From assembly GCA_910585935.1 (NCBI GenBank), contig CAJUHN010000177.1, positions 1 through 8,445 of the forward strand: a stretch of 8,445 nt of DNA, read 5' to 3'. A program made the position numbers and the translations under genes. This document shows positions 1 to 6,281 of the stretch, in pieces. Source of the stretch: an uncultured Lachnospiraceae bacterium. GTDB lineage: Bacteria > Bacillota > Clostridia > Lachnospirales > Lachnospiraceae. Every line of letters begins with the position of its first letter. Within the stretch, counting starts at the first letter, position 1. Below the pieces are notes generated by a model. The model had not been told where the DNA came from. It saw only the letters and a list, made by a program, of their open reading frames with translations, and made no database searches.

Positions 1-60
1 TGGAACGGAGCGAAAGCGCGGCTTCGTTGGAATACTTCCTTGCCGCAGCGTCCCCTTTTT
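1..60. repeat. Probable terminal inverted repeat of an IS whose body lies left of the window
   Basis: Read on the minus strand, the stretch begins GGGGACGCTGCGG (positions 55-43) and later carries TCGCTCC. The left tip of the IS4-family element on the right side of the window reads GGGGACGCTACGG and also carries TCGCTCC at nearly the same distance inward. The similar layout suggests the end of a related insertion sequence. This is inference from short matches; no transposase for it is visible here. Confidence 0.4.
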
Positions 61-155
61 CACTTTCAAGTAAATAAAACAATAACTCTATTATTCATTT
101 TTGACTTTCACAATCACCTACTATCTACTCATGATAGTGAAAAATCAGAACCTTT
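61..155. other. Short gene-free spacer downstream of the thioesterase gene
   Basis: AT-rich DNA between the thioesterase stop and the IS-like tip. It holds one small stem, ACTATC at 120-125 pairing with GATAGT at 133-138. No T-tract follows on the minus strand, so I do not call it a terminator. Nothing else is recognisable. Confidence 0.4.
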
Positions 156-866
156 TTACTCACTTTTGCTAAATTCAATCACTGCGAATGTCCTTTCCTC
201 TGTTTCATTCAGACATACAATATATTTATCTGATTGTGTTATGACATATGGGTGTATCCAATCTCCATATACCGCGGATTTTCGATATTCTGCGCGCACT
301 TGTCCCACTTTAAAATCCTCTGGAAGAAACTCTTGTGCCATCTGAATATATTGTCCATTATTAACATGTTGATTTGTATCAATATGATAATATCTCACAG
401 GAAAAGCCTCTCGTTTTTCGCCCTGTTCTGGAATTTGAATTTTGCGGGGCATAGATTCCATTTCTAATTTTGGTTCTATGGGATATCCTTCTACATGCTC
501 TGTGGAAACTTTTTTGGGCATATTCTTTTCAGTATCATATAATACCCAAATGGAGTTTGCTAGAGCGAGTTCTTTTTCCTCTTCATCTTTTATCAAAAAA
601 TTTCGATATCCATATATGCCCTTAAAACCATATGCAAATGTTCCAACTGTAATTTTCTCTCCTAATCTTGGGAGACTTTTTAGAACTATCTGCCACGAAT
701 TCATCAACCATATATAATGATGTTTCTTTAAATAATCGATCCCTATTCCTAAATCTTCTGATTGAAAAGTGCTGCAGTCCTGCATATAATTTACTACAGC
801 GTTTAAAGATAAAAATCCGCTCTTATCCGTTTCACTATAGCGCACACGGCTTTGAAATGTATACAT
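156..866 (-). CDS. Acyl-ACP thioesterase (FatA-type, double hotdog fold)
   Basis: This 236-residue protein should hydrolyse acyl-ACP in the cytosol, releasing free fatty acid from the type II fatty acid synthesis cycle. The length and layout fit bacterial acyl-ACP thioesterases: two hotdog domains in tandem, residues about 1-130 and 150-236. The N-terminal half opens with the family-typical RVRYSETDKSGFLSL (residues 7-21). The second half carries the signature IDTNQHVNNGQYI (162-174), whose Asn and His (N165, H167) correspond to catalytic residues of the family. The segment VRAEYRKSAVYGD (190-202) holds the conserved acidic position and is also typical. The ATG lies 2 bases after the stop of the DUF402 gene, with a GAGG about 10 bases upstream, so the two are probably co-transcribed and translationally coupled. 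It is the last gene of the run. Chain-length preference cannot be read from the sequence. Confidence 0.9.
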   Translation of the reverse strand: MYTFQSRVRYSETDKSGFLSLNAVVNYMQDCSTFQSEDLGIGIDYLKKHHYIWLMNSWQIVLKSLPRLGEKITVGTFAYGFKGIYGYRNFLIKDEEEKELALANSIWVLYDTEKNMPKKVSTEHVEGYPIEPKLEMESMPRKIQIPEQGEKREAFPVRYYHIDTNQHVNNGQYIQMAQEFLPEDFKVGQVRAEYRKSAVYGDWIHPYVITQSDKYIVCLNETEERTFAVIEFSKSE

Positions 867-868
867 TT

Positions 869-1354
869 TTATGATTCCTCAATTTCTTCTAAAACTTTTT
901 GTAATTCTCTAAATTTCTGGTCATAAATACATTGTAATAACTTATTTAACTGTATTAAAGATAATTGTAATTCTTCTGAAGAGAGAAGCCCCTGTTTTGT
1001 CGCTTCGGCTAATTCGTCTAAATCAAGTACTTTTACAAATCCATCTGGCATAATTACCACATCCGCTAATAAATCTGTAAATATATATTTTTGTTCTTGT
1101 TCTATATAATCTGTTTTTATGATATCACAATACCAATAATAAAGGCTTTCATCTGCCTTTATAAATTTGCTCACTTTAATCCCTTTGTCTAAGAAATAAC
1201 ATGAGATTCCATGAGAAAAATCTGTTCTGGGCTTTAATGTTTTCCATTTTGTAATAATGATATTCTGATTCCTTTTTATAATTTTGTCGTCTTTTAATTC
1301 CACTATTTCTTCTGGTATTAATCGCTTTCTAAATAATTGTATTTGCTTAGACAT
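869..1354 (-). CDS. DUF402 family protein (possible nucleotide phosphatase)
   Basis: A 161-residue soluble protein with no signal peptide or membrane segment. Three features point to the DUF402 family: the aromatic stretch LYYWYCDI (71-78), the acidic core DLLADVVIMPDG (94-105), and the following LDLDEL (110-115) leading into helices rich in Glu and Lys. Some characterised DUF402 proteins from Gram-positive bacteria hydrolyse nucleoside tri- and diphosphates using metal ions held by such acidic residues; others act in antibiotic pathways (FomD). Activity here is inference. The start overlaps the end of the dCMP deaminase gene by 8 bases, with GGGAG about 10 bases upstream, and the thioesterase follows after 2 bases. 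The C-terminal third (about 120-161) is a charged helical tail. Family assignment is fairly sure; substrate is unknown. Confidence 0.75.
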   Translation of the reverse strand: MSKQIQLFRKRLIPEEIVELKDDKIIKRNQNIIITKWKTLKPRTDFSHGISCYFLDKGIKVSKFIKADESLYYWYCDIIKTDYIEQEQKYIFTDLLADVVIMPDGFVKVLDLDELAEATKQGLLSSEELQLSLIQLNKLLQCIYDQKFRELQKVLEEIEES

Positions 1355-1832
1355 TTAACTTAATCTCCCGCCCTGTTCTCTTATATTGATAATATTGAAC
1401 TCCTGCTGCATCTAACATTCTGCGTGAGGCGATGACAGCTGGTGTATTTGCATATTTATTAGAATCATAGACAATCGTTTTAATACCAGCCTGAATAATG
1501 GCCTTGGCACATTCATTGCAGGGAAACAAGGAAACATATATTTTAGCTCCCTCTAAACTTCCGCCCCGATAATTTAAAATAGCATTCAGCTCACTATGTG
1601 CTGCAAAATAATATTTACTTTCTAATGGTTCTCCTTCTCTTTCCCAAGGGAACTCATCATCTGAGCATCCTGTGGGAAATCCATTATATCCCATCGACAA
1701 AATCTTATTATCACTGCTCACAATACATGCTCCCACTTGTGTTCCTGGGTCTTTAGAACGCATTCCAGAGAGTATGGCAACTCCCATAAAATATTCATCC
1801 CATGAAATATAATCTAACCTCTTACCACTCAT
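1347..1832 (-). CDS. dCMP deaminase family protein (ComEB-like)
   Basis: This 161-residue zinc enzyme of the cytidine/deoxycytidylate deaminase family probably converts dCMP to dUMP, feeding dTMP synthesis. The zinc site is complete: H79-S-E81 (AHSELNAILN, with the proton-shuttling Glu) and P104-C105-N-E-C108 (FPCNECAKAI). The N-terminal WDEYFMGVAILSGMRSKDPGTQVGACIV and the loop GYNGFPTGCSDDEFPW match the dCMP deaminase subfamily rather than free cytidine deaminases or tRNA deaminases. The ATG at 1832 has a good ribosome binding site (GAGGTGA, 5 bases upstream). It overlaps the DUF402 gene by 8 bases and follows upp after 115 bases, so it heads a second group of co-transcribed genes. Allosteric control by dCTP/dTTP is known in relatives but cannot be judged here. 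Confidence 0.9.
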   Translation of the reverse strand: MSGKRLDYISWDEYFMGVAILSGMRSKDPGTQVGACIVSSDNKILSMGYNGFPTGCSDDEFPWEREGEPLESKYYFAAHSELNAILNYRGGSLEGAKIYVSLFPCNECAKAIIQAGIKTIVYDSNKYANTPAVIASRRMLDAAGVQYYQYKRTGREIKLNV

Positions 1833-1947
1833 ATGTCACCTCATCTCTGCGCGGCTTTGATGCTGCGCTTTAGGCTATATCCTCAGTAAAATTTAAGAAT
1901 TTTATATAAATACAGATTCTTATAGTATAAATAACTTTATTATTTTA
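1833..1947 (-). promoter_or_regulatory. upp-deaminase intergenic region with GC-rich hairpin
   Basis: Very AT-rich DNA, except for a hairpin just upstream of the deaminase ribosome binding site. The arms are 1849-1855 (GCGCGGC) and 1862-1868 (GCTGCGC), with a 6-base loop and one mismatch. No T-tract follows, so it is not an obvious terminator. On the minus strand TATACT and TATAAG lie near 1922-1934, but I find no well-spaced -35 box. No terminator for upp is evident. It may hold a weak promoter or an mRNA-stabilising stem for the downstream three-gene group. Confidence 0.3.
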
Positions 1948-2577
1948 TTACTTTGTTCCAAAAATTCTATCTCCTGCATCTCCGAGTCCGGGAACAATAT
2001 ATCCATGTTCATTTAAATGGCTGTCTAAAGCTCCAATATAGATATCCACATCTGGGTGTGTTTCTTGCATCTTTTTTACTCCTTCTGGTGCAGCGATAAT
2101 ACACATAAAATGAATATTTTTCACTCCTCTTTCTTTTAACATGGTAATCGCAGCAGCAGAAGAACCACCTGTTGCTAACATGGGATCTACTACAAATATT
2201 TCTCTTTCTGCACTGTCTTCTGGAAGTTTGCAATAATATTCTACTGGCTGTAATGTTTCTGGATCGCGGTACAGACCAATATGTCCAACCTTGGCTGCTG
2301 GTATAAGAGCCAACATTCCTTCTACCATACCGAGTCCTGCCCGCAAAATAGGAACAATAGCGAGTTTTTTTCCTTTTAATTCTTTTACTATGGCATTACA
2401 GATAGGAGTCTTTATCTCTACTTCTGTCAATTTCAAATCTCTTGTGGCTTCATAACACATCAACATTGCAATCTCATTGATCAATGCCCGAAAATCTTTA
2501 GAACCTGTTTCTTCTCTGCGAATTAATCCAATTTTATGTTGAATCAAAGGGTGATCCATCACTATCACTTTGCTCAT
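1948..2577 (-). CDS. upp: Uracil phosphoribosyltransferase
   Basis: Upp makes UMP from uracil and PRPP in pyrimidine salvage, in the cytosol. Starting at the ATG ending at 2577 gives 209 residues, the same length as Bacillus Upp. An ATG 12 bases further upstream is in frame, but it lies over the ribosome binding site GGAGG that serves the inner start, so I prefer MSKVIVMDHPLIQHK as the N-terminus. The PRPP-binding loop is VVDPMLATGGS (129-139). The uracil-binding C-terminal segment is YIVPGLGDAGDR (193-204), and the protein ends FGTK as usual. PILRAGLGMVEG (76-87) and HIGLYRDPETLQPVEYY (99-115) are also family-typical. It follows rpiB by 22 bases, so the two are likely in one operon. All key residues are present. 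Confidence 0.97.
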   Translation of the reverse strand: MSKVIVMDHPLIQHKIGLIRREETGSKDFRALINEIAMLMCYEATRDLKLTEVEIKTPICNAIVKELKGKKLAIVPILRAGLGMVEGMLALIPAAKVGHIGLYRDPETLQPVEYYCKLPEDSAEREIFVVDPMLATGGSSAAAITMLKERGVKNIHFMCIIAAPEGVKKMQETHPDVDIYIGALDSHLNEHGYIVPGLGDAGDRIFGTK

Positions 2578-2599
2578 TTTTTCCTCCATTCCAAGTTTC

Positions 2600-3028
2600 T
2601 TATTTTTCTATCATTTCTATTCTTCTTTTATGCCTTTCCTCTTTTGAAAACTCTGTTTCAAAGAATATATCCACAATCTTCAATGCTAATCCTGTCCCTA
2701 TCACTCTGCCGCCTAAACACAAAATATTGGCATCATTATGTTCTCTAGTAGCTTCTGCGCTAAAGCAGTCATTGCATAGAGCTGCTCGTATTCCTTTTAT
2801 TTTATTTGCACTGATAGAAATTCCGATTCCTGTACCGCAAATTAAAATTCCTTTTTCATAAGTTCCTTTTGCTACTGCCTCCGCTACTGCTTTTCCGTAA
2901 ACAGGATAGTCGCAAGCTTCTTCCGAATCACATCCAAAATCTTTAAAGGTAATTTCTTTCTCTTTTAAATGTTTTTTGATCTCTTCTTTTAATAGATAAC
3001 CACCATGATCACTTCCTATTGCAATCAT
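2600..3028 (-). CDS. rpiB: Ribose-5-phosphate isomerase B
   Basis: RpiB interconverts ribose 5-phosphate and ribulose 5-phosphate in the pentose phosphate pathway; the related LacAB proteins act on galactose 6-phosphate. The 142-residue length is standard. Visible motifs are GSDHGG (5-10), the phosphate/anion loop CGTGIGISISANK (64-76) with the catalytic-base Cys at 64, REHNDANILCLGGR (95-108) with the ring-opening His at 98, and the C-terminal Arg-rich ERHKRRI. A single complete protein with this Cys points to RpiB rather than LacA/LacB. Its ATG overlaps the stop of the phosphatase-like gene in an ATGA arrangement, and upp follows after 22 bases. Ribose 5-phosphate is the precursor of PRPP, the co-substrate of Upp, so the pairing makes metabolic sense. 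Confidence 0.95.
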   Translation of the reverse strand: MIAIGSDHGGYLLKEEIKKHLKEKEITFKDFGCDSEEACDYPVYGKAVAEAVAKGTYEKGILICGTGIGISISANKIKGIRAALCNDCFSAEATREHNDANILCLGGRVIGTGLALKIVDIFFETEFSKEERHKRRIEMIEK

Positions 3029-3522
3029 TTTCTTTCACCATTTCTTCCTTTCTGTTCTCTTTCTTTTGCTGTTTCCTCTGTAAACAGCTTTGCCGTTATT
3101 AAATTTACTAACGTAGAGATTTTTTCAAAGCACTCAATATAAGCAGAAAGTTCTTTTCCATATAAACCTTCCATATCACCATCTCCGCCGATAAATTCAT
3201 TTATGGTATAAACATTAATCGCATCTTCATACTCTTCATAAATACTCTTCTTTTGTTGTTTTGTCATTGTTAAAACTAAATTTTTTTCTCCTAAGTCTTT
3301 TTCTGAAAATGATATTGACATAGGATGATGTAATGATATTCCATATTGTTTTGCTGTTTCTACTGTTTTAGGATTAATTGGTTCTGGAAATAAAACAATC
3401 AACCCTCTTGATAGTATCTCTATTTCCTTATCCTTTGTTAATTCTTTCATAACACCTTCAGCTAAAGGACTCCGACAAGTATTGTCTGTAGAAACAAATA
3501 TCACTTTATCATATTTTTTCAT
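3025..3522 (-). CDS. Catalytically degenerate low-molecular-weight protein phosphatase homologue
   Basis: A 165-residue protein with the fold signature of low-molecular-weight tyrosine/arginine phosphatases (YwlE family): an N-terminal strand IFV, then a P-loop ending NTCRSPLAEGVM (14-25). The nucleophilic Cys of the canonical C-x-G-N-x-C-R-S loop is Ser here (S11) and the Gly is Asp (D13). The general-acid DPFGG motif is also gone: the aligned segment reads GLYGK (119-123). Both catalytic residues are therefore missing, so classical phosphatase chemistry is not expected. The protein may bind phosphoprotein or another ligand, or use another mechanism. A charged, Lys/Glu/Arg-rich tail (about 145-165) extends past the usual end. 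The reading frame is otherwise intact and overlaps rpiB by 4 bases, as the phosphatase gene does in related operons, which argues for selection rather than decay. The start lacks a clear ribosome binding site. Confidence 0.8.
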   Translation of the reverse strand: MKKYDKVIFVSTDNTCRSPLAEGVMKELTKDKEIEILSRGLIVLFPEPINPKTVETAKQYGISLHHPMSISFSEKDLGEKNLVLTMTKQQKKSIYEEYEDAINVYTINEFIGGDGDMEGLYGKELSAYIECFEKISTLVNLITAKLFTEETAKEREQKGRNGERK

Positions 3523-3752
3523 AATAAATCAGTAAGAAAACCACGTACTTTTGGGTGCGTAGAGGAAATTATATTCCCTTTTTCCTGTATACTCCTTTTT
3601 AAATTATATCTATTTATTCCTTTGAAATCTCCCTGTAGGTTGGGATAATATTTTACTAAATGAACTACTTATGAGGCTAACGCCTCGAAACTTCTTATTT
3701 AAAAGACTGTGAATCGTTATCTAGTCTGTAAGTCTACTTTTTATCTTATTTT
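3523..3752 (-). promoter_or_regulatory. Intergenic region with candidate promoters for the phosphatase-like/rpiB/upp operon
   Basis: A 230-base gap separates tsaC from the phosphatase-like gene. On the minus strand it contains two perfect TATAAT boxes, at 3568-3573 and 3603-3608, but neither has a convincing -35 at standard spacing. The first lies within a small hairpin (3564-3569 pairing with 3573-3578). A GC-rich stem, GAGGC 3673-3677 with GCCTC 3682-3686 and a 4-base loop, sits closer to tsaC but lacks a T-tract. The region probably gives the downstream genes their own transcription start. I see no known riboswitch. Confidence 0.4.
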
Positions 3753-4802
3753 CTATACAATTATCTTATGATGCCCTGCTGCCTTTATTAATCGATTCAT
3801 AATCGCCTGCCCAAAAGCCTTTTCTGAAAAAGCTTCTGAAAATATCACATCTATCTCTGCTTCATCAAATTCTCTTAATATACTGTAAAGATGTTTTGCA
3901 ATCGTTTCTTCTTTTTTTCTAGTGCCGATCACTTTTATCATACCATCTCTATAAAACTTTTTTGTTTCCTCTGTTGCAATAATGCCCACTTTCTTCCCTT
4001 CTGATACTTTTTGAGCAGTCAATCTATTGATTTGATCTATCACTCTGGAAAGTTCTCCCTCTATAATAGTCAAATCTGCTTTCGGCGCATAATGCCGGTA
4101 TTTCATGCCAGGAGCTTTGGGTCTTTCTTTTTCCTGTAATCCATTTTGGAGAGTCGGATCTAGAAACACATCTCCTATTTTTTCTTCTAACATCTCCTGT
4201 GTGATAAAACCGGGACGCAATATCATAGGAACAGATGTCATATCTATAATCGTGGATTCAATTCCTATTCCCACTTCTCCTCCATCTAATATCATATCGA
4301 TCTTTCCTTGCATGTCCTCTAATACATGCTCCGCCTTAGTAGGACTGGGGCGACCTGAAGTATTGGCACTCGGAGCAGCGATAGGAGTCTGTACGGCTTT
4401 CAAAAAGGAAAGCGCCCCCAAATGGTTCGGCATACGAATTGCAACTGTATCTAAACCACCTGTTGTCGTATATGGAACATTTTCTTTCTTTTCTAAAATA
4501 ATTGTGAGCGGACCGGGCCAAAATGATTCCATCAGCTTTTTCGCCTTTTCTGGTATCTTTTTTACAATCTGTTTTAATTGGTTTTCTTCAGCGATATGAA
4601 GAATCAATGGATTGTCTGATGGTCTGCCCTTTGCAGCATAAATCTTCTTAGCAGCTTCTTCATTGAAACCATCTGCACCTAATCCATAGACCGTTTCCGT
4701 GGGAAATGCTACTAAACCGCCTCTTTTTATAATCTGAGCCGCCTGCTGCAATAATTCCCTATCCGCTTCTATTCCATTTAATTTTCCTAGTATTGTTTTC
4801 AT
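3753..4802 (-). CDS. tsaC: Threonylcarbamoyl-AMP synthase (Sua5/YwlC type)
   Basis: The enzyme makes threonylcarbamoyl-AMP from threonine, bicarbonate and ATP, the first step of the t6A modification at position 37 of ANN-decoding tRNAs. The TsaB/TsaD machinery uses the product. At 349 residues it is the long Sua5 form. The YrdC domain (about 10-200) carries FPTETVYGLG (33-42), KGRPSDNPL (58-66), SANTSGRPSPT (145-155), ESTIIDM (182-188) and RPG (196-198). A linker with APGMKYRHYAPKADL (229-243) follows, then the C-terminal Sua5 domain ending in AFGQAIMNRLIKAA. The ATG has no visible Shine-Dalgarno, and TAA and TGA lie in frame 3-9 bases upstream, so no earlier start is possible. The IS607-type element ends within about 50 bases upstream. 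It has probably separated tsaC from its original promoter and from the prfA/prmC genes that often precede it. Confidence 0.95.
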   Translation of the reverse strand: MKTILGKLNGIEADRELLQQAAQIIKRGGLVAFPTETVYGLGADGFNEEAAKKIYAAKGRPSDNPLILHIAEENQLKQIVKKIPEKAKKLMESFWPGPLTIILEKKENVPYTTTGGLDTVAIRMPNHLGALSFLKAVQTPIAAPSANTSGRPSPTKAEHVLEDMQGKIDMILDGGEVGIGIESTIIDMTSVPMILRPGFITQEMLEEKIGDVFLDPTLQNGLQEKERPKAPGMKYRHYAPKADLTIIEGELSRVIDQINRLTAQKVSEGKKVGIIATEETKKFYRDGMIKVIGTRKKEETIAKHLYSILREFDEAEIDVIFSEAFSEKAFGQAIMNRLIKAAGHHKIIV

Positions 4803-4973
4803 GTTTCATTAGCTGCTACTCAAAATATGAACAAAAATACTCATATTGAGAAAATTCCTGTTTCTTCCTGTATGCTTTTGACTATGACAAGTCACAGTCT
4901 ACTCACAAGTTCACGTACAGTCCACAGGCGTAAATTCCCGCATAGCCTATGGTACATACTTATCCTTGCTTTT
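4803..4973 (-). ncRNA. Candidate omega-RNA / right end of the IS607-type tnpB element
   Basis: TnpB nucleases use a guide RNA transcribed from the 3' end of tnpB through the element's right end into flanking DNA. This interval directly follows the tnpB stop and holds compact structure. There is an 8-bp stem (4880-4887 with 4892-4899, one G-U pair, CAAG loop on the plus strand) and a near-palindrome CATAGCCTATG at about 4941-4951. The element boundary is probably around 4840-4855, which would place the guide in the last bases before tsaC. The assignment rests on position and structure only; exact ends are not determined. Confidence 0.5.
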
Positions 4974-5483
4974 TCATTCAATCTGATAAGTCCGACAATC
5001 TCTCAAGTTCAAGCTTGCATTGAAATCCCTGTCTGCTGTATATCCACATTCCGAACATACATATACTCTATCGGATAACTTCAAATCCGACTTGATACAT
5101 CCACAACGATGACATATTTTACTTGACGGATAAAACCTGTCAGCTATTCGTAGTTCCATGCCATATTCTTTACATTTTGCAGTTATTTTTGTTCTGAACT
5201 CAAAAAATTTCTGCTGTGCAATCGCCTTGGAAAGATGTCTGTTTTTCATCATTCCTCTGATATTCAGGTTTTCCAGTGTTATCCAATCTGGCTTGGTTTT
5301 CACCAGTTCAGAAATCACTTTATTGATATAATCCGTCCTGATACAGTCAAGCTTGTGATGAAGTTTTTGTACTTTCAGTTTTTGTTTCTGGATATTCCGT
5401 CGGGTAGCTTCTCCTTTCCGATTATTTGGTAATTTTTTCTGACTTTCGTATTTCCTCGAAAGTGTTCTCTGCTGGCGTTTCAA
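4974..5483 (-). CDS. tnpB: TnpB C-terminal part (RuvC-II/III and zinc finger), frameshifted
   Basis: This is the second half of an IS607-group TnpB, an RNA-guided RuvC-like nuclease. Numbered from the apparent start, it carries the second catalytic acidic residue in ITLENLNIRGM (E71). A four-Cys zinc finger has CHRCG and CSECG (C124, C127, C143, C146). The third acidic motif TADRDFNASLNL has D151/D153. All these residues are intact. The only start is a TTG overlapping the stop of the first part, without a ribosome binding site, so independent translation is doubtful. Sequence continuity with the first part is exact across a one-base frame change at the A5 run (5486-5490): RIRKLEK in the upstream frame continues as SLKRQQRTLSRKYES in this one. 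It is best read as a single broken gene. Confidence 0.85.
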   Translation of the reverse strand: MKRQQRTLSRKYESQKKLPNNRKGEATRRNIQKQKLKVQKLHHKLDCIRTDYINKVISELVKTKPDWITLENLNIRGMMKNRHLSKAIAQQKFFEFRTKITAKCKEYGMELRIADRFYPSSKICHRCGCIKSDLKLSDRVYVCSECGYTADRDFNASLNLRDCRTYQIE

Positions 5484-6259
5484 ACTTTTTCCAGTTTTCT
5501 GATACGAGCAGTCTTATTGATGTTTTTATAGCTCTTTTCATGGGAACATATCGCAAAATCTTTTATGCCTAAGTCGATGCCTATTCCGAAATCATTCAGA
5601 ATGGGCTTTTCTGTTTTAGGCTCTTCCACCAGAACAGAAATATAGTATCTTCCTGCTTTCATGGAAACTGTACCGCTTTTAATAATATGCGTTTCCGGAT
5701 TGGTACGGATATAGCCTTTTTCTTTCAGTTTTACCCAATCCAGTGTGGGAATTTTGATTCTGTGTCGCTCGCATGAAATAATTTGTTTTGTTCCATTTTT
5801 CACAAAGTACATTTTCACATCAGAATTTGATTTTTTCTTCCAGTTTGGAAAACCTGTTTTGTGTTGAAAAAAGTTTTTAAAAGCCTTGTCCGCGTTCATA
5901 ATGCTCTGCTTCACTGATTTACTGCTGACTTCCTTCATCCATGAAAATTCAGGATTTTGCGGAAGATACTCCTGGTTGAGCCATTTTGAAAAGTCATATC
6001 CGGAAACAAATCTTTCTTCTTTTTCATAGCGTTCTTTATTATATGCCAGATAAAAATTATAGATAAATCTGCATACACCAATTGTTCTGTGAATGATTTG
6101 TTTTTGTTCTGGTGTAGGAAAAATTTCCGTTTTATAACTTTTTCGCAATTTCTTCCTCTCCCTTCCTTTTATTTTTATATTTTCTCTGCCCCACCTTTGT
6201 AATATTTTGACGGAAGCGCCTATCATTTCAGCAAATTCTTTCGGTTTGTAATTACTCAT
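5480..6259 (-). CDS. IS607 TnpA HTH remnant fused to N-terminal half of TnpB
   Basis: The first ~26 residues (MSNYKPKEFAEMIGASVKIL and following QRWGRE) match the MerR-like helix-turn-helix that opens IS607 serine recombinases. The recombinase catalytic domain is absent. Residues 27-38 (NIKIKGRERKKL) are read from what looks like the old tnpA-tnpB junction, including a GGGAGAGG ribosome binding site and a TTG start. From residue 39 on (RKSYKTEIFPTPEQKQ) the protein is ordinary TnpB, with the wedge and helical region, then the first RuvC acidic motif GIGIDLGIKDF (D229). It stops at 259 because of a one-base frameshift; the RuvC-II/III motifs are in the next reading frame. The ATG has AAGGAAG upstream and a well-spaced promoter. 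As it stands it could make a DNA-binding, nuclease-incomplete protein; function unknown. Confidence 0.8.
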   Translation of the reverse strand: MSNYKPKEFAEMIGASVKILQRWGRENIKIKGRERKKLRKSYKTEIFPTPEQKQIIHRTIGVCRFIYNFYLAYNKERYEKEERFVSGYDFSKWLNQEYLPQNPEFSWMKEVSSKSVKQSIMNADKAFKNFFQHKTGFPNWKKKSNSDVKMYFVKNGTKQIISCERHRIKIPTLDWVKLKEKGYIRTNPETHIIKSGTVSMKAGRYYISVLVEEPKTEKPILNDFGIGIDLGIKDFAICSHEKSYKNINKTARIRKLEKV

Positions 6260-6281
6260 AAGTTCACTTCCTTATGAATAT

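Noticed and set aside
40..345. Plus-strand reading frame of 101 codons
   Set aside because: It lies antisense to the thioesterase end and across an IS tip, lacks a ribosome binding site and has no recognisable domain.
4105..4599. Plus-strand reading frame of 164 codons
   Set aside because: It is wholly antisense to the well-conserved YrdC domain of tsaC, whose motifs explain the sequence.
5480..6259. Interpretation as a TldR-like nuclease-dead TnpB repressor
   Set aside because: The RuvC acidic residues are intact on both sides of the frameshift, unlike domesticated nuclease-dead TnpB relatives. The loss of function comes from a frameshift, not from active-site substitution.
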